NCBI GenBank assembly: GCA_947472115.1
Contig: CANIZU010000081.1
Coordinates: 1-7,839, forward strand
DNA length: 7,839 nucleotides
DNA from: Flavobacteriales bacterium
GTDB taxonomy: Bacteria; Bacteroidota; Bacteroidia; NS11-12g; UBA955
Reading direction: 5' to 3'
The position numbers were made by a program, and so were the translations under genes. The notes under the pieces were generated by a model. That model saw only the letters and a list, made by a program, of their open reading frames with translations. It was not told the DNA's origin and ran no database searches. Shown here in pieces: positions 1-6,142 of this stretch. Position 1 is the stretch's first letter, and every line of letters starts with the position of its first letter.

Positions 1-2
1 CC

Positions 3-230
3 CAGCCAGTATCAACCCAAAGAACCACGATGTTTTACAACCAAGTTTCCACCGATGGCTTTGATGCGGTTATCAACCCCTCACCACTAACGCCGAGTAT
101 TCAATTTGTCTATAATGTGGATGTGCGATACAAAATTCACGTGCCTATTCAGACCAAGACGGAGACCATTAAGCAAACAGATTTGTTAATTATTACTCCG
201 CAAGGAACGATTAAAGAAATTACGAAGTAA
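3..230 (+). CDS. 3' end of an unrecognised protein gene (partial)
   Basis: An open frame runs in from the left edge of the window and gives the last 75 residues before a TAA at 228-230. An internal ATG at 30 exists, but the frame is open upstream of it with plausible residues, so the gene most likely begins outside the window. The visible part is polar and rich in beta-branched residues, with alternating stretches such as QFVYNVDVRYKIHV and a tail DLLIITPQGTIKEITK. This fits a beta-rich domain, perhaps of an envelope protein, but I recognise no family. It converges on the exodeoxyribonuclease gene, and the two coding tails overlap by 11 bp (220-230). That the frame is coding is reasonably likely; its function is unknown. 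Confidence 0.5.
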   Translation, partial: QPVSTQRTTMFYNQVSTDGFDAVINPSPLTPSIQFVYNVDVRYKIHVPIQTKTETIKQTDLLIITPQGTIKEITK

Positions 231-990
231 TTGTAAACTCAGCCCAAGTAGGACAGTGATCGGAGTGTTTGGCGAAATCATCAATGCCGGCCGACGATAA
301 TTGTCCTGCTAGTTTGGGCGATGCACTTACATAGTCGATGCGCCAGCCCTTATTATTTGCCCTAGCATTGGCTCGAAAACTCCACCAAGTGTATTGATGA
401 GGCTCCGGTTTCAAAGTTCGCAGGGTATCCGTGAACCCCGATTCAAACCATTGATCCATCCACGCCCTCTCCTCGGGTAAAAATCCCGTACTGTTCTTAT
501 TGCTCACCGGATCGTGAATGTCGATGGCTCTATGACAAATATTGTAATCCCCACAAACAACCAATTCACCCACCATCGAGCGAATTTTCTGTGCATAATC
601 ATAAAAGAAATGTAAGAAGTTCATCTTCACATCCTGACGGATATCACCTGCAGTACCACTCGGGAAATAGGCACTAATCACAGAGCCCCACGCAAAATCG
701 CATCGAATCACCCTGCCCTCAAAATCATACATTTCATTCCCACAACCATACTCCACATGCAACGGCGTTTGTTTTGTCAATATGCCCACCCCGCTATATC
801 CTTTTTTCTGCGCAGAAAACCAATAACACTCATAGCCCATAGCCTTTAAAGGCTCCTCATCGATTTGCTCTGGCAACGCTTTTAACTCTTGAAAACAGAC
901 GATATCGGCGTTTTGCTCAGCCAAATAATCCACCAAACCCTTGCTCATCGCGCTGCGAATGCCATTCACATTATAGGAAATCACTTTCAT
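220..990 (-). CDS. xth: Exodeoxyribonuclease III / AP endonuclease
   Basis: This is a 256-residue exonuclease III-family enzyme (EEP nuclease fold). The family cleaves DNA 5' of abasic sites and removes 3'-blocking groups in base-excision repair, in the cytoplasm and with Mg2+. All expected motifs are present: N7 in SYNVNG, metal-binding E35 in CFQELK, Y108 in AYFP, D148 and N150 in CGDYN, the TWWSFR substrate loop (201-206), D219 in RIDY, and the closing D244/H245 in HSDHCP. The ATG at 990 puts MKVISYNVNG at the N terminus as in the family; an in-frame TTG at 1017 would add nine residues of no known use. The length is normal. It lies 19 bp downstream of the thiamine pyrophosphokinase gene on the same strand, so co-transcription is likely, although a promoter-like box sits just before its start. 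The symbol xth is used for the family; some annotations would use exoA. Confidence 0.95.
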   Translation of the reverse strand: MKVISYNVNGIRSAMSKGLVDYLAEQNADIVCFQELKALPEQIDEEPLKAMGYECYWFSAQKKGYSGVGILTKQTPLHVEYGCGNEMYDFEGRVIRCDFAWGSVISAYFPSGTAGDIRQDVKMNFLHFFYDYAQKIRSMVGELVVCGDYNICHRAIDIHDPVSNKNSTGFLPEERAWMDQWFESGFTDTLRTLKPEPHQYTWWSFRANARANNKGWRIDYVSASPKLAGQLSSAGIDDFAKHSDHCPTWAEFTITS

Positions 991-996
991 AGAAAA

Positions 997-1004
997 CAAA
1001 GATA
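997..1004 (-). promoter_or_regulatory. Bacteroidota -7-like box before xth
   Basis: The minus strand reads TATCTTTG, a full match to the Bacteroidota -7 consensus TAnnTTTG. It ends 6 bp before the xth ATG, so transcription from it would start almost at the start codon. No TTG or TTTG element is found at the expected distance of about 20 bp upstream, and this weakens the call. It may be an internal promoter of the thiamine pyrophosphokinase-xth pair or a chance match. Confidence 0.3.
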
Positions 1005-1009
1005 CGAGG

Positions 1010-1675
1010 TCAATCAAAACACTCCATCATCAATAGATGTCCGTCTGAGTAAGAAATCTCCACAAACCCATCCACCATTACTTCATTGGAACTTCCCGTG
1101 CTATGAGGCAACTCAAACGTATGATTCAGCAAAGGATAAACCAAATTGTGCGATATTATTCCCGATGCAAAACCCACCGGAATCAAACTGATTTGCGTCC
1201 CTGCCGGGTACCACTTCTTAAACTGCTTAGCCAATGGATACACCCTAGAATGATCGTCCAAAATACTCAATGTAATCTGCTCGTGATATCGCCATAAAGT
1301 AGCCATGTTGTTGATGGTATGATCTGCCCGTTTACCCGTTCCCCAGATGATATTTGCCGCTTTATGTCCTTTTGTAATCAAAAATTCAATGCCCTTTTGA
1401 AGGTCGGTTTTGTCTTGATCCTCCGCCCAAATGCGCTGCACATCGCCCATTTTTGCTATTGCCAATTCATCTGCGTTTGCCCCGGAATCAAAATCGCCAA
1501 GCCAAGCATCAAATCGAATATTTCGCTCAAGCAAACGGTGAACCGCACCATCCAAGGCCAAAACGTAGGGCGACCACTCCATCAACTGCTGCAACAAAGC
1601 ATCGCCGCAATCCGCGCCATTGGCGATAATCAAAGCCGGCTCTTGGTTGTCGCGTACAATGTGGTGTGAACTCAT
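1010..1675 (-). CDS. Thiamine pyrophosphokinase
   Basis: This 221-residue enzyme should transfer pyrophosphate from ATP to thiamine to make the cofactor thiamine diphosphate. The family's motifs are in order: an ALDGA loop at 40-44, GDFDS at 60-64, DQDKTD at 86-91 (acidic, Mg2+/ATP binding), GTGKRADHT at 112-120, and the C-terminal STGSSN segment at 192-197 near the thiamine site. The start at 1675 gives MSSHHIVRDNQEPALIIANG. An ATG at 1690 and a longer frame to 1816 are possible, but the longer form would run past the porX start and carries a Cys-rich, non-family N terminus. No Shine-Dalgarno sequence is evident at either ATG. It is the first gene of a probable pair with xth and is divergent from porX across 84 bp. 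Family members in other bacteria may be called thiN, but no symbol is assigned here. Confidence 0.93.
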   Translation of the reverse strand: MSSHHIVRDNQEPALIIANGADCGDALLQQLMEWSPYVLALDGAVHRLLERNIRFDAWLGDFDSGANADELAIAKMGDVQRIWAEDQDKTDLQKGIEFLITKGHKAANIIWGTGKRADHTINNMATLWRYHEQITLSILDDHSRVYPLAKQFKKWYPAGTQISLIPVGFASGIISHNLVYPLLNHTFELPHSTGSSNEVMVDGFVEISYSDGHLLMMECFD

Positions 1676-1759
1676 CCGATAAAAGTACATCAAAGTTCGT
1701 TCAAAAAAACCAGCGTTGTGGCACGAATTTTGGCAATTGAGCGTTGTAATGCAACAAGT
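1676..1759. other. Divergent spacer between thiamine pyrophosphokinase and porX
   Basis: These 84 bp must contain the promoters of both divergent genes. On the plus strand GAATTTTG (1725-1732) is a one-mismatch -7-like box, and on the minus strand GAACTTTG (1698-1691) is another; neither has a good TTG element about 20 bp upstream. A short inverted repeat, GTTG-5-CAAC, lies at 1743-1755, immediately before the porX ATG. No Shine-Dalgarno sequence precedes either gene. The promoter assignments are weak. Confidence 0.3.
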
Positions 1760-3316
1760 ATGAGCAAACCAAAAATTCTCTGGGCAGACGACGAAATTGA
1801 TCTTCTGAAACCGCATATCCTATTCCTTGAAAGCAAGGGGTATGAGATGAGCACAGTTACTAGTGGAAGAGACGCAATTGAAGCGGTGAAAAAGAACGAA
1901 TACGACCTGGTATTTTTGGATGAAAACATGCCCGGAATCAATGGATTGGAAGCGCTAGCCCAAATCAAACAGCTAAAGCCCAACCTCCCCATTATTATGA
2001 TCACCAAAAACGAGGAAGAGCAAATCATGGAAGAGGCGATCGGTGCCAAAATCGCTGATTATCTCATTAAACCTGTTCACCCCAACCAAATCCTACTAGC
2101 CCTCAAAAAGAACCTCGATGAACGTCGTTTGGTAAGCGAAAAAACCTCATTGGGATATCGCAAAGAGTTTATGCAAATCGGAATGACAGTGAGCGATAAA
2201 CTCAATTTCAACGAGTGGAAAGAGGTTTATAAAAAGCTGGTTTACTGGGAAATCGAACTCGATAGCGCCGGTGAAGACAGCATGAAAGAGATCCTCGAAA
2301 CCCAGAAATCAGACGCCAATCGCAACTTTACAAAATTCATCAAAGACAATTACCAAGGGCTACTCAAACAAACCGGCGATGATGGTCCAACAATGAGCCA
2401 TAACCTATTTAGACGTGCCGTAAATCCTCATTTGGATGGCAACGTTCCGGTGTTTATGATTTTGATGGATAATTTACGATTCGACCAGTGGCGGGCCATT
2501 TCTGAAGTGATGCAAGAACGATATCGCCTAGAAAACGACGATATGTATATGAGTATTTTACCCACCACAACCCAATATTGCCGAAACAGTATTTTCAGTG
2601 GTTTGCTGCCTCTAGAAATTGAAAAGCGCTTCCCTACAAAATGGAGCAACGATGAAGATGAGGGAGGCAAAAACATGTACGAAAAGGACTTCTTGGAAGA
2701 TTTACTCCAACGATTACGTCGCGATGTAAAATTCAGCTATACCAAAATTACCAATTTAGAAGCGGGAAAAAACCTTGTTGAACAAGTGCCAAACATGATG
2801 AAGAATAAGCTCAACGTGGTGGTTTACAACTTCGTGGATTCATTTTCTCATGCCCGGACCGACATTCACATCGTGAGGGAATTGGCCGAAGACGAAGCCG
2901 CCTATCGCAATGTAATGGCCACGTGGTTCAAGCACTCACCGCTATGGGAAGCATTGCAATGGCTGGCCGATAAACCCTGTAAAGTCATAGTTACCACAGA
3001 CCACGGAAGCATCAGAGTGAAAGACCCCATCAAAATTGTGGGTGATAAAAACGTGAATACAAACCTCCGCTACAAGCAAGGAAAAAACATCACTTACAAC
3101 CCCAAAGAGGTGTACGAAGTGAAGAAACCCCATGATGTATTTTTGCCGCTGCAACACCTCACATCGAGCTTTGTTTTTGCTGGTGAAAACGATTTCTTTG
3201 CCTACCCAAACAACTACAATTACTACGTGAATTATTACAAAAACACGTTCCAGCACGGCGGGATTAGTTTGGAAGAAATGTGCTGTCCGATTGCTGTTTT
3301 ATCTCCAAAAAAGTAA
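1760..3316 (+). CDS. porX: PorX-type response regulator with PglZ (alkaline phosphatase fold) domain
   Basis: This 518-residue protein joins an N-terminal receiver domain to a C-terminal PglZ domain. In other Bacteroidota, PorX works with the histidine kinase PorY and controls type IX secretion. Receiver residues: acidic pocket D10/D11 (WADDE), phospho-acceptor D54 (FLDENMPG), T82 and K104 (LIKP). A helical linker (about 120-215) follows. The PglZ domain keeps the alkaline phosphatase-superfamily metal ligands: D237 (LMDNLR), the Thr nucleophile in LPTTTQ (269-271), D360 and H364 (NFVDSFSH), D414/H415 (TTDHGS) and H499 (FQHGG). It is therefore probably catalytically competent; published work on PorX describes phosphodiesterase activity on oligonucleotides. 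The ATG at 1760 gives MSKPKILWADDE, the normal receiver start; a frame extension back to 1718 is not needed. The protein lacks a DNA-binding domain. The tsaE gene follows after 40 bp, an arrangement I recall from other Bacteroidota. Confidence 0.93.
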   Translation: MSKPKILWADDEIDLLKPHILFLESKGYEMSTVTSGRDAIEAVKKNEYDLVFLDENMPGINGLEALAQIKQLKPNLPIIMITKNEEEQIMEEAIGAKIADYLIKPVHPNQILLALKKNLDERRLVSEKTSLGYRKEFMQIGMTVSDKLNFNEWKEVYKKLVYWEIELDSAGEDSMKEILETQKSDANRNFTKFIKDNYQGLLKQTGDDGPTMSHNLFRRAVNPHLDGNVPVFMILMDNLRFDQWRAISEVMQERYRLENDDMYMSILPTTTQYCRNSIFSGLLPLEIEKRFPTKWSNDEDEGGKNMYEKDFLEDLLQRLRRDVKFSYTKITNLEAGKNLVEQVPNMMKNKLNVVVYNFVDSFSHARTDIHIVRELAEDEAAYRNVMATWFKHSPLWEALQWLADKPCKVIVTTDHGSIRVKDPIKIVGDKNVNTNLRYKQGKNITYNPKEVYEVKKPHDVFLPLQHLTSSFVFAGENDFFAYPNNYNYYVNYYKNTFQHGGISLEEMCCPIAVLSPKK

Positions 3317-3356
3317 AATTGGCAACACCCAAAATCGTCGATTCAAGTCCCCAGCG

Positions 3357-3863
3357 ATGACCTCTTTCAAAACAACCGCATACATTGAGACCACAGAAAA
3401 TCAGCTCCAGGGGGTGATTGATGCCATCTTGGGGAGAGATTTATCTGCCTGGGTCTGTGATTATCCTTTTGGCGAATCGGGTCCGGACTTAATTGCTTTG
3501 GAGGGAAACCTTGGCGCAGGAAAAACAACCCTAAGCAAATTACTATGTGCCGCCTGGGGCTGTCAAAACGAAGTCAATTCGCCCACTTTTGCCTTAGTGA
3601 ATGAATACGAATTATTGGATTTTAAGGGTAAATTGTACCACCACGACTGGTATCGGGTGAAAGAGGCGGGAGAATTGTACGATGCCGGCATCGAAGAAAT
3701 TCTCCACGAATATCCAAGTAAACATTTGATCGAATGGCCTGAAATTGGCGAGTTTTTCCTGCGCGATTTGGCCCAAAACTACAAAGCCAAAGTGCTGTGG
3801 GTGAACATTGAACACAAGGATAATTGCCGCTCATACCGGTTGCGAATCCTCGCCCCCAATTAG
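3357..3863 (+). CDS. tsaE: tRNA N6-threonylcarbamoyladenosine (t6A) synthesis ATPase TsaE
   Basis: This 168-residue P-loop ATPase should act with TsaB and TsaD in making t6A at position 37 of ANN-decoding tRNAs. Visible signatures are the Walker A motif GNLGAGKTT (50-58), the NSPTF switch (74-78), the YHHDWYR motif (94-100, usually YHxDLYR) and IEWPE (125-129). The ATG at 3357 is chosen because it leaves a 40 bp gap after porX; an in-frame ATG at 3291 would overlap porX by 26 bp and add 22 unlike residues. The protein is somewhat long for the family, mainly because of about 14 extra residues between the first helix and the strand before the P-loop (around 28-44, containing DYPFGESGPD). It is probably co-transcribed with porX. 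Its TAG interlocks with the TAA of the converging gene, so no dedicated terminator fits between them. Confidence 0.93.
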   Translation: MTSFKTTAYIETTENQLQGVIDAILGRDLSAWVCDYPFGESGPDLIALEGNLGAGKTTLSKLLCAAWGCQNEVNSPTFALVNEYELLDFKGKLYHHDWYRVKEAGELYDAGIEEILHEYPSKHLIEWPEIGEFFLRDLAQNYKAKVLWVNIEHKDNCRSYRLRILAPN

Positions 3864-5155
3864 AATTCAGGACAAATTGTACCCCTTACCTTCTTTAAAG
3901 GCACCGCCACCATGCGGAAACCTACATAAGAAGCGGCCGGCTCCTCACCCGCAACCCCGTAATACAGAATTGCCCTAGCACCCACCGTGCATGCCGCCTC
4001 GGGCAAAGTCCACGCTCCGCCTTTGATGATATGCCCCTCTTCGGTTGACTCACCAATCCGGTAACCAATCGACGTAGAAGTCCACTCCGCTACATTCCCT
4101 TGCATATTGAAACAGCCCGCATCGTTGGTGTAATACGATTGAACCGGGGCGGTAAATCCCACTATATCTCCGATAAAATTTTCCGCTGAATCACGGAAAT
4201 TGGCAATATAAGCACCCTTGCTGTTGCGCATAAAATTGTTGTTAACCGGTGAACCCGACGATTTCTTCGAACGCTTTTCAGCCACCACCGATGCCGCACG
4301 CTCCCACTCCGTTTCCGTAGGCAATCGATACACGATTTGGTATTCCTCCCTCTCCTTCTGTCCGTAAGTATCAGAATACCACTGACAATACAACGTGGCT
4401 TGCAAATAGGATACCCCAACCACCGGGTAATTGTTAAAGGTCGGATGAACAAAATAATAAACGCTCCACGGCTCGTTCCACAGAAATTGAGAAATCCATA
4501 CCTGGGTATTGGGGTAAATTGATTCTCCCCTGAAAGTGATTTTACCCCAGTCCAACTTCTGCATATACAACTCCGCCCAATTCTTCGCTGTCGCCTGAAC
4601 CGTAGCCGGCGTCACCTCTCCCGAAGCCGCAGCCGTTGCCGAACTCGACTCCAACCATGCCTGAACCGCCTGCACATATTCCGGAGACTCCCACTTGTAT
4701 TTCTGGGCGATTTCAGGGCGATTTTCCTTCATCCACTTTGCGATGCATGACTCTACAAACTTGCGATACTCCAAATTGCTAACCTCCGTTTGAGAGATAA
4801 AAAACGCAGGGCCATCCACTGTCTTGCTCGATTCAAAAACCTCACTGGCCGATAAATGAGCATCCAAAAATTCAGAATCGTCTTTGTAATACCCAAATTT
4901 CGCCAAAAAGCCAGAATCGTGATTGTAATAGGGTTCCATGTCGTGAAAATTATTGACGCGCAATCCAAGTTCTGTGAGTGTACCTAACAAATAATTCACC
5001 CGATTGCTGTCGTTCACCGCTCGCTGCGCACCTGTGATGTAAGACCAACCCTTACCCATATTAATATATACTGTTTGGGCATTGAGCTTCCCTTGAACGG
5101 TCATTATCACACCCAATAACACGGTTAAACCCAACGTTTGACAATTTTTTTTCAT
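3860..5155 (-). CDS. Exported GldJ/GldK-family protein (FGE-sulfatase fold), no lipobox
   Basis: This 431-residue protein has a signal peptide at 1-26 (MKKNC, hydrophobic core, then KLNA before Q27) and an FGE/sulfatase-modifying-factor domain. Features in order are FFISQTEVSNLEYRKFV (118-134), an Ala/Ser/Thr-rich insertion (170-190), YPNTQVW and the HPTFNNYPVVGVSYLQA segment (214-253), YRLPTETEWERAA (276-288), NMQGNVAEWTS (350-360), KGGAW (378-382) and GFRMVA (412-417). The YP(D/N)T...NEP...YF.HP.F..YPVVGV block is what I associate with GldJ and GldK/PorK, the outer-membrane-associated proteins of T9SS and gliding. Those are lipoproteins; here the only early cysteine (C5) precedes the hydrophobic core, so the product looks periplasmic or peripheral. 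The FGE catalytic cysteine pair is not preserved, which suggests a structural role. GGAG lies 9 bp before the ATG at 5155, favouring it over the ATGs at 5164 and 5161. Assignment as a divergent paralogue, rather than GldJ or GldK itself, is inference. Confidence 0.8.
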   Translation of the reverse strand: MKKNCQTLGLTVLLGVIMTVQGKLNAQTVYINMGKGWSYITGAQRAVNDSNRVNYLLGTLTELGLRVNNFHDMEPYYNHDSGFLAKFGYYKDDSEFLDAHLSASEVFESSKTVDGPAFFISQTEVSNLEYRKFVESCIAKWMKENRPEIAQKYKWESPEYVQAVQAWLESSSATAAASGEVTPATVQATAKNWAELYMQKLDWGKITFRGESIYPNTQVWISQFLWNEPWSVYYFVHPTFNNYPVVGVSYLQATLYCQWYSDTYGQKEREEYQIVYRLPTETEWERAASVVAEKRSKKSSGSPVNNNFMRNSKGAYIANFRDSAENFIGDIVGFTAPVQSYYTNDAGCFNMQGNVAEWTSTSIGYRIGESTEEGHIIKGGAWTLPEAACTVGARAILYYGVAGEEPAASYVGFRMVAVPLKKVRGTICPEF

Positions 5156-5164
5156 CGACATCAT

Positions 5165-5168
5165 CTCC
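5165..5168 (-). promoter_or_regulatory. Shine-Dalgarno-like GGAG that decides the GldJ/GldK-like start
   Basis: The minus strand reads GTGGGAG directly before ATGATGTCGATG. The GGAG core is 9 bp from the third ATG (5155) but abuts the first one (5164), so ribosome spacing favours 5155. Such a motif stands out because other starts in this window lack one. Confidence 0.4.
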
Positions 5169-5184
5169 CACTAAACGTCATTTT

Positions 5185-5202
5185 TTATCAATTATTTGAT
5201 AA
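5185..5202. repeat. Perfect inverted repeat, candidate operator
   Basis: TTATCAA-TTAT-TTGATAA has perfect 7 bp arms and a 4 bp spacer. It lies in the 99 bp divergent spacer (5156-5254), 30 bp before the GldJ/GldK-like ATG at 5155 and just upstream of the -33-like TTTG of the gene at 5255. It is AT-rich and has no following T-run on either strand that would make a normal terminator, since a terminator is not expected between two divergent starts. A dimeric regulator site is the simplest reading, but no regulator gene is present in the window to support it. Confidence 0.45.
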
Positions 5203-5206
5203 TTTC

Positions 5207-5239
5207 TTTGGATATCGACGTGGGCTTGACTGACCTTTG
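5207..5239 (+). promoter_or_regulatory. Bacteroidota-type promoter for the exported protein at 5255
   Basis: TTTG at 5207-5210 is followed after 21 bp by GACCTTTG at 5232-5239. This matches the Bacteroidota -33 TTTG / -7 TAnnTTTG layout with one mismatch in the -7 box and suitable spacing. Transcription would start near 5244-5246, leaving a leader of about ten bases. Confidence 0.4.
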
Positions 5240-5254
5240 AACCATAATTTCAAA

Positions 5255-6142
5255 ATGAAGACCCTGAAAAATATCTTGATGTTGATTGTTCTCCTCGCAG
5301 GACTCAATAACCGTATTTCCGCACAATACGAAGGAAATGAGAACGGAAATAATTCAAAAGTAGAGAAGCAAAAGGACGATAACGAGGAAGACGATGCGAA
5401 GCGCAGTGATGTCATTAAGAAATCATTGGATAAGAAAAAAGGGATCCTCATGGGCGATACGATTTACTACCTTGGCCAGGCAAATTGCTTGTATATCGTA
5501 GAAAAAAAATTCTTGGGCAGCACCATCCAAGCCACCTGCAAAGCACTTAATGGAAAAGAAGCCTTTTGGTTAAACGCCAAAACGAATGATTATGTGCCCG
5601 CCAGCGACCCCAACCATAGATATTATGAAATCGTTTTTGTAGGCAGCAACGCCAAAATCCATTATCGTGGAACTCAGAATGCACTGATCAAAGACATCGC
5701 CAAGTACAATCTATTTGTAAACGGAAGTTTTAACGCCGAATCTGAGCGCAAATTCTGTACGATGACCAACAGCACTAGTATCAATACAGGTGTGGTCGTT
5801 TACAACAATAACGTCCAAATGAACAACAATAATCCCTATGGCAAAACGGAGCGAAATCGAAACGGGATGATTGATGTACAAAGCAATCAAATCATTCAAG
5901 ATTTCAAAACGATAGGGTCGTTCAACCAATCCAAACAAGCCCTCAACGGGACCATTCAGAACGAGATCACTTTCTATCTACCCAATGGGACCATGATTGC
6001 TCGATGCACCGCCTACGGAGCCACTTCCCATGATTTTACGGTAATCACAACCCTTGATAATCGCAGCGCCCAGATCAATACCGGCATGATCACCGAAGCC
6101 CAAGACTTGGCAAGGTATCTAGTGAACAACGGATACATGTAA
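5255..6142 (+). CDS. Exported protein of unknown function
   Basis: I do not recognise this 295-residue protein. It begins with a clear signal peptide (MKTLKNILMLIVLLAG, probable cleavage after ISA at 21-23, leaving an N-terminal Gln). A highly charged, Asn/Asp/Glu/Lys-rich linker (26-63) follows, then a compact region of alternating strands (about 64-255) holding four cysteines (C78, C95, C168, C251) that could form disulfides in the periplasm or outside the cell. An Asn-rich patch lies at 184-193. The tail (263-295) has the helix-like EAQDLARYLVNNG. There is no lipobox, no transmembrane segment after the signal and no obvious T9SS C-terminal sorting domain. The ATG at 5255 is chosen because an upstream in-frame TTG (5237) would overlap the promoter box. 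It is divergent from the GldJ/GldK-like gene and may share regulation with it; a functional partnership is only a guess. Confidence 0.85.
   Translation: MKTLKNILMLIVLLAGLNNRISAQYEGNENGNNSKVEKQKDDNEEDDAKRSDVIKKSLDKKKGILMGDTIYYLGQANCLYIVEKKFLGSTIQATCKALNGKEAFWLNAKTNDYVPASDPNHRYYEIVFVGSNAKIHYRGTQNALIKDIAKYNLFVNGSFNAESERKFCTMTNSTSINTGVVVYNNNVQMNNNNPYGKTERNRNGMIDVQSNQIIQDFKTIGSFNQSKQALNGTIQNEITFYLPNGTMIARCTAYGATSHDFTVITTLDNRSAQINTGMITEAQDLARYLVNNGYM

Noticed and set aside
1319..1669. Plus-strand frame of 116 codons inside the thiamine pyrophosphokinase gene
   Set aside because: It is antisense to a gene with clear family motifs, shows no recognisable domain and has irregular Cys/Ile-rich composition.
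1718..1759. Upstream extension of porX by 14 residues
   Set aside because: The added residues do not resemble a receiver-domain start, while the ATG at 1760 gives a standard one.
1676..1816. Longer thiamine pyrophosphokinase reading from 1816 or 1690
   Set aside because: The 1816 form crosses the divergent porX start and adds a Cys-rich stretch unlike the family; MSSHHIVRD at 1675 is the natural N terminus. The ATG at 1690 cannot be fully excluded.
3857..3879. CAATT...AATTG inverted repeat at the tsaE end, as a bidirectional terminator
   Set aside because: The arms are only 5 bp, AT-rich and 13 bp apart, with no T-run; too weak to call.
5188..5451. Minus-strand Ser/Phe-rich frame opposite the exported-protein gene
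   Set aside because: Its composition is the complement of the charged linker and signal-peptide region of the plus-strand gene; it has no domain and overlaps the divergent promoter.
5815..5835. Repeated ACAACAATAA units in the Asn-rich patch
   Set aside because: A short codon-level repeat encoding Asn runs; not evidence of a tandem repeat locus.
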